Shown here: positions 42,936-52,985 of the stretch, piece by piece
Layout: every line of letters starts with the position of its first letter
Numbering within the stretch: the stretch's first letter is position 1
Origin: an uncultured Eubacteriales bacterium
GTDB lineage: Bacteria; Bacillota; Clostridia; Peptostreptococcales; Anaerovoracaceae
Reading direction: 5' to 3'
DNA length: 64,000 bases
Assembly: GCA_910583765.1 (NCBI GenBank)
Contig: CAJTYS010000003.1
Location: forward strand, 93,477-157,476
The notes under the pieces: generated by a model
The model's database searches: none
Told to the model about the DNA's origin: nothing
What the model saw: only the letters and a program-made list of their open reading frames with translations
Translations under genes and position numbers: made by a program

Positions 42936-43883
42936 ATGTCCATCATTTTAACAAAAATTGCGATTATTTTTTCCATGGTTGGCGTGGGCTTCATTGCCAA
43001 CAAAGCAAAGGTACTCCCCAGCGAATCCAACGGGCATCTTATTGCATTGCTGATGAACGTGACCACGCCGTGCATGCTGATCACATCTATCACAGGAAAG
43101 ACCTTGACTGCCGGCACCTTTACGGCCACGCTGGAGGTTTTAGCAGGGACCATGATCTTTTTTCTGGTGGGAATGGGGTTATCTTTGCTCGTCGTTCGGT
43201 TGCTGCGGGTCGTTCCGGCTGACCAGGGAGTCTGCATGTGCATCCTCACCAGTGTCAACACGGGGTTCATGGGCTTTCCGGTCACAAAGGCGGCCTTTGG
43301 AGACGAGGCCTTGTTTTTCATGGTCATCAGCAATATTGTCCTGAACATTTACCTCTACTCCCTGGCGCTGATGCAATTGAACATGGGTGGCGAAAAGCGG
43401 GGCCGCCAGGGTCTGAAAAAGACGCTGAAACCCATGCTCAACGGCTGTTCTCTGGCTTCCATCATTGGGATCATCATGCTCTTTGCCGGACTGCGCCTGC
43501 CATCCTTTTTCAACGAGCTTTTGACAGATATCGGCAGCATTACTGTGCCCCTTTCCATGATCGTGGTGGGCGTGCAGCTGGGAGGCAGCAAGATCACTCG
43601 CACCATCAGAAATGGCAAGCTAATTTTGATTTCCCTCATTGCGCAGATCATCTGGCCCGCCCTGACATTCCTGGCGGTCAACTGGCTGCCGATCCAGGAG
43701 ATGAGCAAGCTGATCCTGACTTACGGCGCAGCCTTCCCCACTGCGGTCATTGTCGTGGCTTTGGCTGCGAAAGAGCGAAAAAATTCTCAATTGGCAGCAG
43801 AAGGGGTTGCCATGACCACTTTGTTTTCCATGGCCACCCTGCCCCTTGTAACAATGCTATTATCTGCGCATTTTCAGGTGTGA
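42936..43883 (+). CDS. AEC-family (auxin efflux carrier-like) transporter
   Basis: 315 residues, about ten TM helices. Start MSIILTKIAIIFSMVGVGFIANK, TTPCMLITSI, NTGFMGFPVTKAAFG in TM4 and a matching second half are typical of AEC carriers, which in bacteria often move malonate, malate or other dicarboxylates. ATG lies 1 base after the lexA stop, with no independent promoter visible, so translation is probably coupled. Whether the SOS link has meaning or is accidental is unknown. Confidence 0.8.
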   Translation: MSIILTKIAIIFSMVGVGFIANKAKVLPSESNGHLIALLMNVTTPCMLITSITGKTLTAGTFTATLEVLAGTMIFFLVGMGLSLLVVRLLRVVPADQGVCMCILTSVNTGFMGFPVTKAAFGDEALFFMVISNIVLNIYLYSLALMQLNMGGEKRGRQGLKKTLKPMLNGCSLASIIGIIMLFAGLRLPSFFNELLTDIGSITVPLSMIVVGVQLGGSKITRTIRNGKLILISLIAQIIWPALTFLAVNWLPIQEMSKLILTYGAAFPTAVIVVALAAKERKNSQLAAEGVAMTTLFSMATLPLVTMLLSAHFQV

Positions 43884-43967
43884 GCCGATGACAGGGCTTC
43901 GTGTCTCTCGTCTGTTTTGCCGCTGTCTAAAGTCCAGAAATCCATCAGATATCCGGTTCTGATACAC

Positions 43968-44008
43968 AAAAGGGACACCTCATTTTTCATCTTTGAAATG
44001 TCCCTTTT
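43968..44008. terminator. Terminator between the AEC carrier and surface-protein genes
   Basis: AAAAGGGACA (43968-43977) pairs with TGTCCCTTTT (43999-44008), a perfect 10-bp stem with A-run and T-run at the ends, so it can work in both directions between the convergent genes. Confidence 0.7.
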
Positions 44009-44033
44009 CTTGTGCTTTATGTCTCGCGGTCCT

Positions 44034-47000
44034 TTACTTTCTCAGTTTTCTGGTTCTCCACAGCGCGCCCATCACTCCTGCGGACAGCAGCATCAAAATG
44101 GCCAAGCAGATGAGATACGTCTGAGATGTGGTATCTCCCGTTTGCGTTTGATTTCCGCTTACGCTCTCATCCCCTGTATGTTTGCCGCCTTTACCGTCTT
44201 TGGAGCCACCTGCTGCGGCTTCTGCCAGAATGGTGTATTTTGCGGTCCTGGCCTGCGGCAGGGCATAATTGCCGTTGGAAATGGAAGTAGCCTCTGCCGT
44301 ATGGGTCCCCGGCTTTTTTTGTTTTCCATTCTTCACGGTCACTGATGCCTGGTCATCTCCCAAGAGTCCTACAGCTACAGCCCGCACATTGGACGCTTTT
44401 CCATCATAAGTCCTGGTCTTGGTGCCGCTCCATGCCAAAGATACGGTGACTGGCCTTACTTCCACTGGAATCTCCTTTGATGTGACCAGATAATGGTTCA
44501 GGTCCTTTGGCGTGTAGGTGATGGTGTACGTTTTCCCGCTGTCAGCCACTTGCAGCATGGCCGCCGGCTGCGCGAACACAAACTCCTCGTCCTTGTCTCC
44601 GCCCTGCAGTTCCGCCGCGCCCAGCGGCTGACCATAAGTCATCACCGCGCGTTCTGGGAATTTCACGGAAGGCTCTGCCTTACTAATGGTATACGGACAA
44701 ATCCTCCCTTTGACAGCTGCCTCACTGTTGTCCAAACGGTAGTTCTCGTTGGAAATGGATACGGCCAGGGCCTTGTAGGTGCCCACTTCAATCTGATCGC
44801 CATTGAACACCTTAATGTCGCCCTTGTCCCCTGCCAGCAAATCCGTTGCCCTGGCAGTCACATTGGCTGGTTTTCCTGTATAGCGAAGATTGGAAACATC
44901 GTCCCAGGCCACGCCAGTGACCCTTTGCTCGATCCACAAGGACGCAGGTACCATGGTCACCCGATAATTGGCGTTTCCACAATGACCCAGCTCTATGGTG
45001 TACGCGCCTGCGGGACTCCTTGGCTTGTCGCCGGTTTCACCGCTGCTGTCCTCTGCTGATATAGCTGTCAGGGTTATCTGCAGATCTTCCTTTTTATCCG
45101 CCAAAGCCAGCTGGCTTTCATCCATCGCCCAATCCAGCTTCGTTCTTTCTCCGTAAACCTTCTCTTCATCCTCTGCCGCAGCGGTAATCGGTTTCGGGCG
45201 AACCTGCACAGTGATTTTCTTAAACACTGGCCGCTTGTTCAGGTCTGTAGGGGTGAACTTGACCCAGTTGTCATGTTTGCCGGCTTCTAAGTATTGATTG
45301 CCAGCTTCAGGTCCATCCTCCCGTTCCACGAAAGAAAATGTTCCATCACCAGATGCCAGCACCAGCCACGCGTCAGAAAGCTTTTGCCCATAAGTCAGGA
45401 CCGCTGCCTGTGGCATGGCATAATCATCTGCGCCAGCCCGCCTTACCAGATACCGTATAGATAAGCTGCTTGCTCCATCCGCTTCCTCATCTTCCGGCAA
45501 CGCGTAATTTCGGCTCTTTGTTCCTTTCAAGCCTGTGATCTTGGCATGGAAGATTTTTAAGTCTTCTAGAGTCTCGTTGCCAGTCACCCAGCTGGCTTGT
45601 GCGGTTCCATCGCTTTCCACAGTCAGCTGGCAGTCATCCCCCGACACCAAATTGGTGATGTTCGCCGAAGGCGCGGGGTCGCCTACTTTAATGTTGTTCA
45701 CAGGGTTCCACTTGATTTCCACGGTAAGTGGTTTTACCACTAAACGGCCGTTGTCAAACTGGATCTGATAATTCGGATTTTGCTTTTTCGTGGTCGCCGT
45801 GATCGCATAAGCGCCTGCGTCACAATTCTTGTTGTCGCCATCACCCGCGGTCAGCGCAAATTGGAATTCTTCCACCGAGTCCGTTCCTACCAGCTGGGAC
45901 TCTTTCATATGCCAAGTCAGCGCAGGCGTGTCCTGGTTGTAGATTTTTTCTTTGTCATCAATGTTCACCACGAGTTCTTTGGCTTTCACCACCACTTTCA
46001 CGTCTTGCTCCGCGATTTGGTAGTTGTTTTGGTCTGCTGGCAGAAATCTCATCTTGTAATTGGTCCCGCTTTGAGCCACCGTTGGCATCTGCTCTTCCTG
46101 TGCGAATCGGAACATGCCCTGGATTCCATTGCGGTTTTCGCCCTCCAGCTTGGCCTGGGCCAGCGCCTGTCCATAGGTAATGGTCCCCGACGTTGGGAAG
46201 GTCACATTTGGCATTGCTTTGGTGATTTCATAGTCCCACCGAAGTGCCTGCTCCCCAATAGGCAGCCCGTAGTTCTTGTTGGTCAGCCCCCAGGCCACTG
46301 CCGTATAAGAGCCGGCATTGACGCTTTTGGCACCCAGCAGCTTTACCTCACATGTGTCGCCTGCCAATTTATTTTTCACTGTGGCCTGAATATTCACAGG
46401 GCTGCCGGTATATGTATAGGTGCTGCTGCCAGGCCACTGAATTTCCGCGATTTTCTTGGAAATGGTCAAAAGAGCCGGTACCACTGTCACGTCATAATTG
46501 TCGCTGCCACAAACCTTTTTCTCAATTTGATAAACACCAACATTGCTTTTTGGCTCATCGCCGCTTCCCGCCCCTGCGGTCAGCGTCAGCTTTAAATCCG
46601 ATTTTTGATCGCTGCCCACCAGCTGATTTTCCGGCACCGTAAAATCCAGACTCGTTGCTTCTCCATAGGTTTTCCGCGCATCCTTGGCATTAACAACGAT
46701 TGGCTTTTTCTGCACAGTGACTGGAACTTTCTCTGCCGCAGGATGCTCTGTGCTGGAATTTTTCGGCCGGTAGACCATCTGCAGCTGGTAGCTGCCTGCT
46801 GCTAGAATCTTGCTGTCTATGTTTCCAGTATCGTCCACAAAATGAAACTCTCCATCGCCGGAGGCCCCTGCCAGCTCCGCCTCAGAAAGCTTTTGTCCAT
46901 AAGTCAGCGTCACCTTTGTGGGAAAGGCGAAATCCTCCGCACCGGCCCTGCGGATATAGTAGTCCTGCTCGCATCCATCGTCTGGCAATTTGTAGTTGCC

Positions 47001-49745
47001 CGCGTCTTTTCCAGTGAGCTTGGTGATCGTGGCCGTGTATTTTGTCGGCTTGGTTGAAGGTGCGCCGTTCCAGCTTGGTCCCACTTCGCTTCCGCCTTCC
47101 ACTACCGGAGCACAGGCATCTCTTTGCAGGACTCCTGTCAGCGCTGCGGTCACGGAAACCGGACTGCCGTTATAAATCAAATTTCTGGTGTCGCTCCACT
47201 GGACTCCGACTATTTTTCGTGTTACCCGCAAAGTCCCATGTTTCAGCCGCGGATTATAGTTTTTGGAAGACGTGCTCACCTTTCCTGAAATGTCATAATT
47301 CGCTGCGATGCCCGCATAATTGATCACCTCTAAGCTTACTTGGAACAGGTCTTTGGTATCGCTTCCTACCAGTGCGTCAGGCGCCAGACTCCAAGTCAAT
47401 GCTGGAAACGATTCTCCATATTCGATGGTCTTGTCATCAGCGATGATTTCGATGGCTTTTGGCACAAAATAGGTAATCGTCACTTCCTGTGTCACTGGCT
47501 TCAACCTTTTATCCTTTGGTGTAAAGGTCAGTTTGAACCGCTTCTTTTTCTCATAGTCCTCATAGGTAGGGACATAATCCCCGTCTTCAAAGCAAAACGT
47601 CCCTTCGACAGCTTCGCTCTGACCTGACAGTCTGGCTTCATCCAGCGTCTGCCCATATGTGATTCCGATGTCTGTCGGAAACTTGACCTTTGCCGTGAAG
47701 GAATCCATGGCGAAATTCGTCTCGTAGATCAGCCTGGATGTCTGCTCGTCAATAAAATTCAGCATCACCATTCCCAGCCTGCGATTGTCAATATATCCGG
47801 CCCCATCGCTTGCCTTGTCGCTATACAGCAGAGGGTTGATGTCCCTGGTAAGGCCCAGAGGAAAACCAACAGCGCAGCTGGTAAAGTTATAGATGAACGC
47901 GCCATTTGGAATCGTGTGCTGCGGGTCAGAGCCTGTGGTCTGCTTCATGGTCCCTGTGATATAGTCCCATTTACCTCTGGAATAGCTGTTGTACGCATCC
48001 TGCACGTAGAAGGAAACTCCGTCCTGATTATAGACTTCCATCGCATATTTCTGAGCCTGGAAATTGATGGAGCCCCAATTTTTCAAATATGGTCCAAACC
48101 AGGAAATTTCCACGCCATCAGTCTTTTTCGGATCATATTTGGAAGTGTCAATATCAAAACCCCTCACAAACACGATTTTACCCCTGGCTTCGCCCAGAGA
48201 CGGCGCGCCGCTGTCCTGCCAGCCAGTGTAAACGTACTGCTTGTTTTTCTTTATGAATTCTCCTATTGCCTCGGCCAGTCCCTGGATGCTGCCAGCATTG
48301 GGCGCCATTTTGAAGATCAAGGTTTCTGACGGATTAGTCTGGAGAAACAGCACGCTTTCATCGAAAATCTTCTGTAGTGTCAGTTCTTTGCCATTGGCGT
48401 CGTAGCATTGCCACAGTGAACTTCCATGTATGATCTTCACATCGCCTGGGGCAGCGTTATCTTTTGTGGCATTGCAGCGGATGTCAAAGCTTCGGGCTCC
48501 AACGTTCAACTGTTCCTCAAAATACAGGCTCTGGCAAGAAGTGAGAGAAAGGCTGGGCACTGCGTCCTGGACAATGGCAGCGGTTCCCGTGTCATGGGTG
48601 GCGGGGATGTTCAGCGCCGCCAGACTAGCTCCATCAGGCAGATCTTTCATCCACGGATTGGCGCATTCGTAACGCTGGTTTCCTCTGACACCCACTTGGC
48701 TCACTGTGAACTCATCCACATTGCCTGATTTGGCCTGGATCAAAATAGTTTCGCGCTCTTTTTTAGAGTAAGTATCACCCAGGAAGACCCCGCTCCTGGC
48801 ATTTTGAATCTTGTATGTCCTGTCAGAAGTTTTGACAAATCTCCAGATCTGAGAAGTATTATAATTTTGATCCTTGGACTCCTTGGACCAAAGGTTCAGC
48901 TCCGCCCATGGCGAGCCATCTTCGCCCACCACGTCCCACACTTTATTCGTGGTGCCGTTATCATCATTGAGAGCCTCGATTTCATAGCCTTGGTACTTTT
49001 CGTTCCACAAAACCCTCCATCTGCTGCTGGTGCCCAATCTGTACAGATCCAGTCTGGTATGATTCAGCTTGGAATCGCTCACTCGGTTGATGCCCTCCAG
49101 GGTGTCTTTTTTAAAGAAATTGAAGACCCCGTTTGTCTCGTTTTTCCCGATCAGGTCATCTGCCAGTTCCTGTGTCACTGGCACTACGCATGGAGTCACG
49201 ATCCATCTTTTCCGCTCATCTTTGTTCACCTGCACCACGTCGCTGCTGCTGGGATGAGCGGAATCCTTGAGTCCTGCCCACAGTTTGGTTTCTTCATTCT
49301 GAATGAAATAAGATTTGTTTCCGTACTGGTCGGTTCCCGCATCATAAAAGGCCCAATGCCGGTGATGGTTTTTATCTCCCTGCAGCTCCTTGTCCTCATT
49401 CTCCCAGACATGGATCTCCGCCCCCTCGTTTTTTGAATGATCTTTTACATCCACAAAACGATCCGTGCCATTGTCTTTAATAAATTTGATACCATAGAAA
49501 CCGTCACAGCCGCTCACTTTATCAAAGCGAAAGACGCAATTGCTGCCGGAGGAATCGTCCATATGGATGCTGCTGCCTTTGTGTCCATCTGTGTTCCATC
49601 GATAATTGATGTTATCTGCCAAAGTGATGAACACTTTCTCAGAACTGGCCGGCATATCCGTGACCTGGCTGTCCGCAGCATACACAGCCTCCCCGCAGCA
49701 GAAACATAAGACTGCCATAAATATAAACGCTAAGATTCTCTTCAT
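44034..49745 (-). CDS. Large surface protein: ricin-like region, PI-PLC X domain, MBG-like repeats, C-terminal anchor
   Basis: 1903 residues. Signal peptide (KRILAFIFMAVLCFCCGEAVYA). Residues ~30-350 resemble repeated ricin-type beta-trefoil segments (W-rich, QIWRFV, RWRVLW). Residues ~365-680 form a PI-specific phospholipase C X domain: IPATHDTGT and IIHGSS supply two catalytic His, with SFDIR between. The rest is a series of MBG-like modules; five TYGQ starts and alternating KTYGE/EYGE and VGVQW/VAWDD units recur at ~230 residues. The end has a Lys/Gly spacer, QTGDTTS, a hydrophobic helix and RTRKLRK, like a cell-wall sorting signal with QTGD instead of LPxTG. Probable role: phosphoinositide or glycan contact at the cell surface. 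Confidence 0.8.
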   Translation of the reverse strand: MKRILAFIFMAVLCFCCGEAVYAADSQVTDMPASSEKVFITLADNINYRWNTDGHKGSSIHMDDSSGSNCVFRFDKVSGCDGFYGIKFIKDNGTDRFVDVKDHSKNEGAEIHVWENEDKELQGDKNHHRHWAFYDAGTDQYGNKSYFIQNEETKLWAGLKDSAHPSSSDVVQVNKDERKRWIVTPCVVPVTQELADDLIGKNETNGVFNFFKKDTLEGINRVSDSKLNHTRLDLYRLGTSSRWRVLWNEKYQGYEIEALNDDNGTTNKVWDVVGEDGSPWAELNLWSKESKDQNYNTSQIWRFVKTSDRTYKIQNARSGVFLGDTYSKKERETILIQAKSGNVDEFTVSQVGVRGNQRYECANPWMKDLPDGASLAALNIPATHDTGTAAIVQDAVPSLSLTSCQSLYFEEQLNVGARSFDIRCNATKDNAAPGDVKIIHGSSLWQCYDANGKELTLQKIFDESVLFLQTNPSETLIFKMAPNAGSIQGLAEAIGEFIKKNKQYVYTGWQDSGAPSLGEARGKIVFVRGFDIDTSKYDPKKTDGVEISWFGPYLKNWGSINFQAQKYAMEVYNQDGVSFYVQDAYNSYSRGKWDYITGTMKQTTGSDPQHTIPNGAFIYNFTSCAVGFPLGLTRDINPLLYSDKASDGAGYIDNRRLGMVMLNFIDEQTSRLIYETNFAMDSFTAKVKFPTDIGITYGQTLDEARLSGQSEAVEGTFCFEDGDYVPTYEDYEKKKRFKLTFTPKDKRLKPVTQEVTITYFVPKAIEIIADDKTIEYGESFPALTWSLAPDALVGSDTKDLFQVSLEVINYAGIAANYDISGKVSTSSKNYNPRLKHGTLRVTRKIVGVQWSDTRNLIYNGSPVSVTAALTGVLQRDACAPVVEGGSEVGPSWNGAPSTKPTKYTATITKLTGKDAGNYKLPDDGCEQDYYIRRAGAEDFAFPTKVTLTYGQKLSEAELAGASGDGEFHFVDDTGNIDSKILAAGSYQLQMVYRPKNSSTEHPAAEKVPVTVQKKPIVVNAKDARKTYGEATSLDFTVPENQLVGSDQKSDLKLTLTAGAGSGDEPKSNVGVYQIEKKVCGSDNYDVTVVPALLTISKKIAEIQWPGSSTYTYTGSPVNIQATVKNKLAGDTCEVKLLGAKSVNAGSYTAVAWGLTNKNYGLPIGEQALRWDYEITKAMPNVTFPTSGTITYGQALAQAKLEGENRNGIQGMFRFAQEEQMPTVAQSGTNYKMRFLPADQNNYQIAEQDVKVVVKAKELVVNIDDKEKIYNQDTPALTWHMKESQLVGTDSVEEFQFALTAGDGDNKNCDAGAYAITATTKKQNPNYQIQFDNGRLVVKPLTVEIKWNPVNNIKVGDPAPSANITNLVSGDDCQLTVESDGTAQASWVTGNETLEDLKIFHAKITGLKGTKSRNYALPEDEEADGASSLSIRYLVRRAGADDYAMPQAAVLTYGQKLSDAWLVLASGDGTFSFVEREDGPEAGNQYLEAGKHDNWVKFTPTDLNKRPVFKKITVQVRPKPITAAAEDEEKVYGERTKLDWAMDESQLALADKKEDLQITLTAISAEDSSGETGDKPRSPAGAYTIELGHCGNANYRVTMVPASLWIEQRVTGVAWDDVSNLRYTGKPANVTARATDLLAGDKGDIKVFNGDQIEVGTYKALAVSISNENYRLDNSEAAVKGRICPYTISKAEPSVKFPERAVMTYGQPLGAAELQGGDKDEEFVFAQPAAMLQVADSGKTYTITYTPKDLNHYLVTSKEIPVEVRPVTVSLAWSGTKTRTYDGKASNVRAVAVGLLGDDQASVTVKNGKQKKPGTHTAEATSISNGNYALPQARTAKYTILAEAAAGGSKDGKGGKHTGDESVSGNQTQTGDTTSQTYLICLAILMLLSAGVMGALWRTRKLRK

Positions 49746-49938
49746 GTCATACCCTCCTATTTTTTCATTATAGAAACATTCGGAGAAAAGGCAAGGCTTC
49801 TGATGTGAACGTTGATTTTCCGGTCAGAACGTTAAGCCAAAGGGTTTTTTTACATTTTGCGTTCTGAAGTTCCTTGTAACCAAAAACCGCGCTTCATGGT
49901 CCCCGCCAAGCGCACCGTCTTCTCGCTTATAACATCAT

Positions 49939-51132
49939 CTACTTTACAAGCAGCTTTTTGATACCCTTTTCCAGCCCGTCCAAAGACAGCTCAAACATAG
50001 GGAACACTTCCCCCACTGCCTGGATGGTTCGGGAGCCATAGGTCCATTCCCATTCCGATTCGCTGATGGGATTGAGCCAGATCTGCTTTTTGTAGCGGCG
50101 TTTGAACTTTTTCAGCCAGTCAATGCCCAGCTCCTGATTCCAAAGGCCGATGACAGAATTGCCGCCTTTGCGGTACAGCTCTGATGGCGCCATGGCTGCG
50201 TCCCCCACTAAAATCACCTTGTACTCACTGTCCAGATTGGAAAGTACCCAGTTGGTGTCCACCCAATCGCCCCGCTTGCACAGGGGCGTGTTGTACAGGT
50301 TGTCGTAAATGCAGTTGTGGAAATAGTACACCTGCAAATCCTTGAAATGATTGGATTTGCGCAGAGCCTGAAACAGCCGGTTGCACAGCCTGCTGTAGGG
50401 CAGCATGGAGCCGTCCGAGTCAATGAGCAGCAGCACTTTCACTGTGTTTTTCCTCGGCTTGTCGTAGACCAGCTTCAGCATCCCCGCGTTTTCGCAAGTC
50501 TCGTCAATGGTCTGATCAATGTCCAGCTCCGTCTTGGCCCCTTCCACTCTGGAAGAATACTGGCGCAGCTTGCGAAAAGCCATCTGAAACTGACGAATAT
50601 CCAGGATGCTGTCCTGCCGGAAATCTCGGAAGTTCCGCTCTCCGGCGATCTGAACCGCGGATTTGTGCCGGCCTTTTCCGCCCACTCGGATTCCCTGGCT
50701 GTTGTAGCCGCCTCTTCCCATGGTGGAAGTGCCGCCAGTACCGATCCAGTAGCTGCCGCCATCGTGCTTTTCCTTCTGCTCTTCGATGCGCTCGTAGAAC
50801 ATTTGCAGCAGTTCATCCAGTTCCCGGTAAAAGTCTTCGCCATCGCCTTTATCATCGATGTCGCGCTCTCGTTCGTCCTCGCTGAGCCACTTCCAGAACT
50901 GCTCTGGCAGATCTTCCGGAGTCTGGACGCCTTGAAAATATTCGGCAAAGACCGCGTCGAATTTGTCAAAATCTGATTCTGTTTTTATGAGGACGCTGCG
51001 GCACAAGTAATAAAATCCGGTTAGGGAAGCGTTGGCCAGCCCTTTGTCCAGAGCTTCCACCAGCACCATCCACTCGTTGATGGAAATTTCAAGGCCTCTA
51101 GCCCTGAGCAGGTAAAAGAATTCTAAAAACAC
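49939..51132 (-). CDS. VWA-domain protein (CoxE-like), partner of MoxR ATPase
   Basis: 397 residues. An acidic, Glu/Asp-rich N-terminal half (~60-130) is followed by a von Willebrand factor A domain with a MIDAS start LLLIDSDGSMLPYS (DxDGS form) and later VILVGDAAMAP. CoxE-like VWA proteins bind metal ions and pair with MoxR-type AAA+ ATPases to assemble or activate other proteins or cofactors. It directly follows the MoxR gene (1-base gap) and ends the operon lysO1-lysO2-moxR-vwa. The client is not identified. Confidence 0.85.
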   Translation of the reverse strand: MFLEFFYLLRARGLEISINEWMVLVEALDKGLANASLTGFYYLCRSVLIKTESDFDKFDAVFAEYFQGVQTPEDLPEQFWKWLSEDERERDIDDKGDGEDFYRELDELLQMFYERIEEQKEKHDGGSYWIGTGGTSTMGRGGYNSQGIRVGGKGRHKSAVQIAGERNFRDFRQDSILDIRQFQMAFRKLRQYSSRVEGAKTELDIDQTIDETCENAGMLKLVYDKPRKNTVKVLLLIDSDGSMLPYSRLCNRLFQALRKSNHFKDLQVYYFHNCIYDNLYNTPLCKRGDWVDTNWVLSNLDSEYKVILVGDAAMAPSELYRKGGNSVIGLWNQELGIDWLKKFKRRYKKQIWLNPISESEWEWTYGSRTIQAVGEVFPMFELSLDGLEKGIKKLLVK

Positions 51133-51133
51133 G

Positions 51134-51976
51134 TTACCACCTCTTTAGGGAGTAGCCCTTTTCCTTGATTTCCTGCATCACATCAATATCCTGATTCTTT
51201 TTCAGCAGGACGCCCACAAATGGGAGCTCGTCTTTGATCTTCTTGATGTTCACGCCGCTGATCATCAGGGCCTGGATCCAGTCTAACAATTCAGAAGTGC
51301 TGGGCTTTTTCTGCAGCTCCTTCATGCCCCTGATTTCATAAAAAGCTTCCATGGCTTTTTCGCACAGCTTCTTGTCAATGTCTCCAAAGTGGACTTTGAT
51401 GATCTCTTCCATCTTTTCCGCATCTGGAAATTCAATGTAATGAAAAATGCAGCGGCGCAGGAACGCATCCGGCAGTTCTTTTTCCGCATTGGAAGTGATG
51501 ATCACAATAGGCCTGTGCTTGGTTTTGATGGTTTCTTTGGTTTCATTGATATAAAACTCCATTTTATCCAGCTCCCACAAAAGGTCGTTTGGAAACTCCA
51601 GGTCCGCTTTATCAATTTCATCGATCAGCAGCACCACCTGTTTGTCTGAGGAAAATGCCTCACCCAGCTTGCCCAGCTTGATATACTGCTTGATATCGGA
51701 CACATCGCCTTCACCAAACTGGCTGTCGTAAAGCCGCTGTACCGTATCGTACACATACAGGCCTTCCTGGGCTTTTGTGGTGGATTTGATCCCCCATATG
51801 ATCAGCTCCATGTCCAGCGAGTCCGCGATGGCTTCTGCCAGCATGGTTTTTCCCGTGCCCGGCTCGCCCTTGATCAGCAGCGGCTTTTCCAGGGCAATGG
51901 AAACATTGACCGCATTCATCAATTCCTGAGTTACAACATACTTGTCGCTTCCTTTAAATACGTCTAATTTTTTCAT
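51134..51976 (-). CDS. MoxR-type AAA+ ATPase
   Basis: 280 residues. Walker A GEPGTGKTMLAEAIA (~38-52), Walker B VVLLIDEIDKAD, sensor 1 IVITSNAEKELPDAFLRRC with Arg finger region, and a C-terminal lid. MoxR ATPases remodel or insert cofactors into substrate proteins together with a VWA protein, here the next gene. AGAATAAGAATC stands in front of its start, 33 bp after lysO2. Confidence 0.88.
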   Translation of the reverse strand: MKKLDVFKGSDKYVVTQELMNAVNVSIALEKPLLIKGEPGTGKTMLAEAIADSLDMELIIWGIKSTTKAQEGLYVYDTVQRLYDSQFGEGDVSDIKQYIKLGKLGEAFSSDKQVVLLIDEIDKADLEFPNDLLWELDKMEFYINETKETIKTKHRPIVIITSNAEKELPDAFLRRCIFHYIEFPDAEKMEEIIKVHFGDIDKKLCEKAMEAFYEIRGMKELQKKPSTSELLDWIQALMISGVNIKKIKDELPFVGVLLKKNQDIDVMQEIKEKGYSLKRW

Positions 51977-52009
51977 TGATTCTTATTCTCCTTCTTTATC
52001 CAACCTGGC

Positions 52010-52606
52010 TCATACGCCAGCTATCAATCCAACTGTGATGGGCACGGCCGCGCTCAGCACCACGCCTGAAATAAATGAATATACTGCCACGTCTCCCCTA
52101 GTGGCCTTTTCCACCACTGGCAGACACACATCCATGGCCGCGGCTCCTGGGAGGCTGATGGTTTCAATATACCCAACTTTTTTCGCGATAATAGGGATCA
52201 GCAGGATCCCAAAAAGCTCCCGCATCACATTGTGCAGGAAAGAAACCGCGCTCACAGAAGTCGAATACTCTGCCAGCATAACAGGCGCCAAACTGTACCA
52301 CCCAAAACCGGAACCCACCGCAAGCGCGTCCCGCATCCCCAGGGAAGGCAGAACCAGCCCGGCTACGATGGAACCCGCATAAGTGCCGACCATAATGGCA
52401 AAGGGAAACACCAGCACCCGCCAGCCTGATTTTTTGAAATGCTTCACCACGGTTCCTTCCATTCCAATGTCCAGGCCCACGAAAAAGAGCAGCACGCAGA
52501 GCCCTACTACAAGCAGGTTTCCCGAAATATCGATGAACCATCCGGGCAAAACAAAATAACCTGCCAGCATGCCGCAAACTACGGAAACCACAATCGCCTT
52601 AGTCAT
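52010..52606 (-). CDS. lysO2: LysO-family lysine exporter, C-terminal half
   Basis: 198 residues, six or so TM helices. Matches the C-terminal part of LysO/YbjE (DUF340): LFFVGLDIG near the start and GFGWYSLAPVML in the middle. In E. coli LysO is one ~300-residue protein; here the function is split over two genes with an 8-base overlap (this start lies inside the end of lysO1). It probably exports lysine or a related basic compound together with lysO1. Confidence 0.8.
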   Translation of the reverse strand: MTKAIVVSVVCGMLAGYFVLPGWFIDISGNLLVVGLCVLLFFVGLDIGMEGTVVKHFKKSGWRVLVFPFAIMVGTYAGSIVAGLVLPSLGMRDALAVGSGFGWYSLAPVMLAEYSTSVSAVSFLHNVMRELFGILLIPIIAKKVGYIETISLPGAAAMDVCLPVVEKATRGDVAVYSFISGVVLSAAVPITVGLIAGV

Positions 52607-52901
52607 CTGTCTTCATGCCCTCCTTATTAAATCCCAGCAGCTTTCGCGCCAGGAACACCGCTCCCACGCTGCCTGCCAGAATGAAAAAAGTAATTACCAA
52701 AGCTGTGATGCCAATAGAAGAGAGCGATGCCACGATGCTCTTGTCCGCTCCGATCCGGCTTCCCATGATGAACACCAATAAAATGATGGCTACCAGCTGA
52801 ACCTTGCCTGTCCAACTAAAATTTTTCTCTGAATTCCGCAGTTTGCTCCCTACCAGGCAGCCCACCAGCGTGATCGCCAGATACAATGCCAGAACTCCCA
52901 T
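52599..52901 (-). CDS. lysO1: LysO-family lysine exporter, N-terminal half
   Basis: 100 residues from ATG 52901 (AAGGAGG 11 bases upstream; an earlier ATG at 52934 has no site). Three TM helices with GSKLRN and IGADKSIVASLSSIG, matching the N-terminal DUF340 part of LysO. The stop overlaps lysO2 by 8 bases. First gene of the operon that ends in moxR and vwa. Confidence 0.75.
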   Translation of the reverse strand: MGVLALYLAITLVGCLVGSKLRNSEKNFSWTGKVQLVAIILLVFIMGSRIGADKSIVASLSSIGITALVITFFILAGSVGAVFLARKLLGFNKEGMKTDD

Positions 52902-52985
52902 ATAAATCACATCCTCCTTCAACACATTTCTCATTCCAATAAACGCAACTTTTTACGGCAACGCCGTATCGATCAACCAGCGTTC

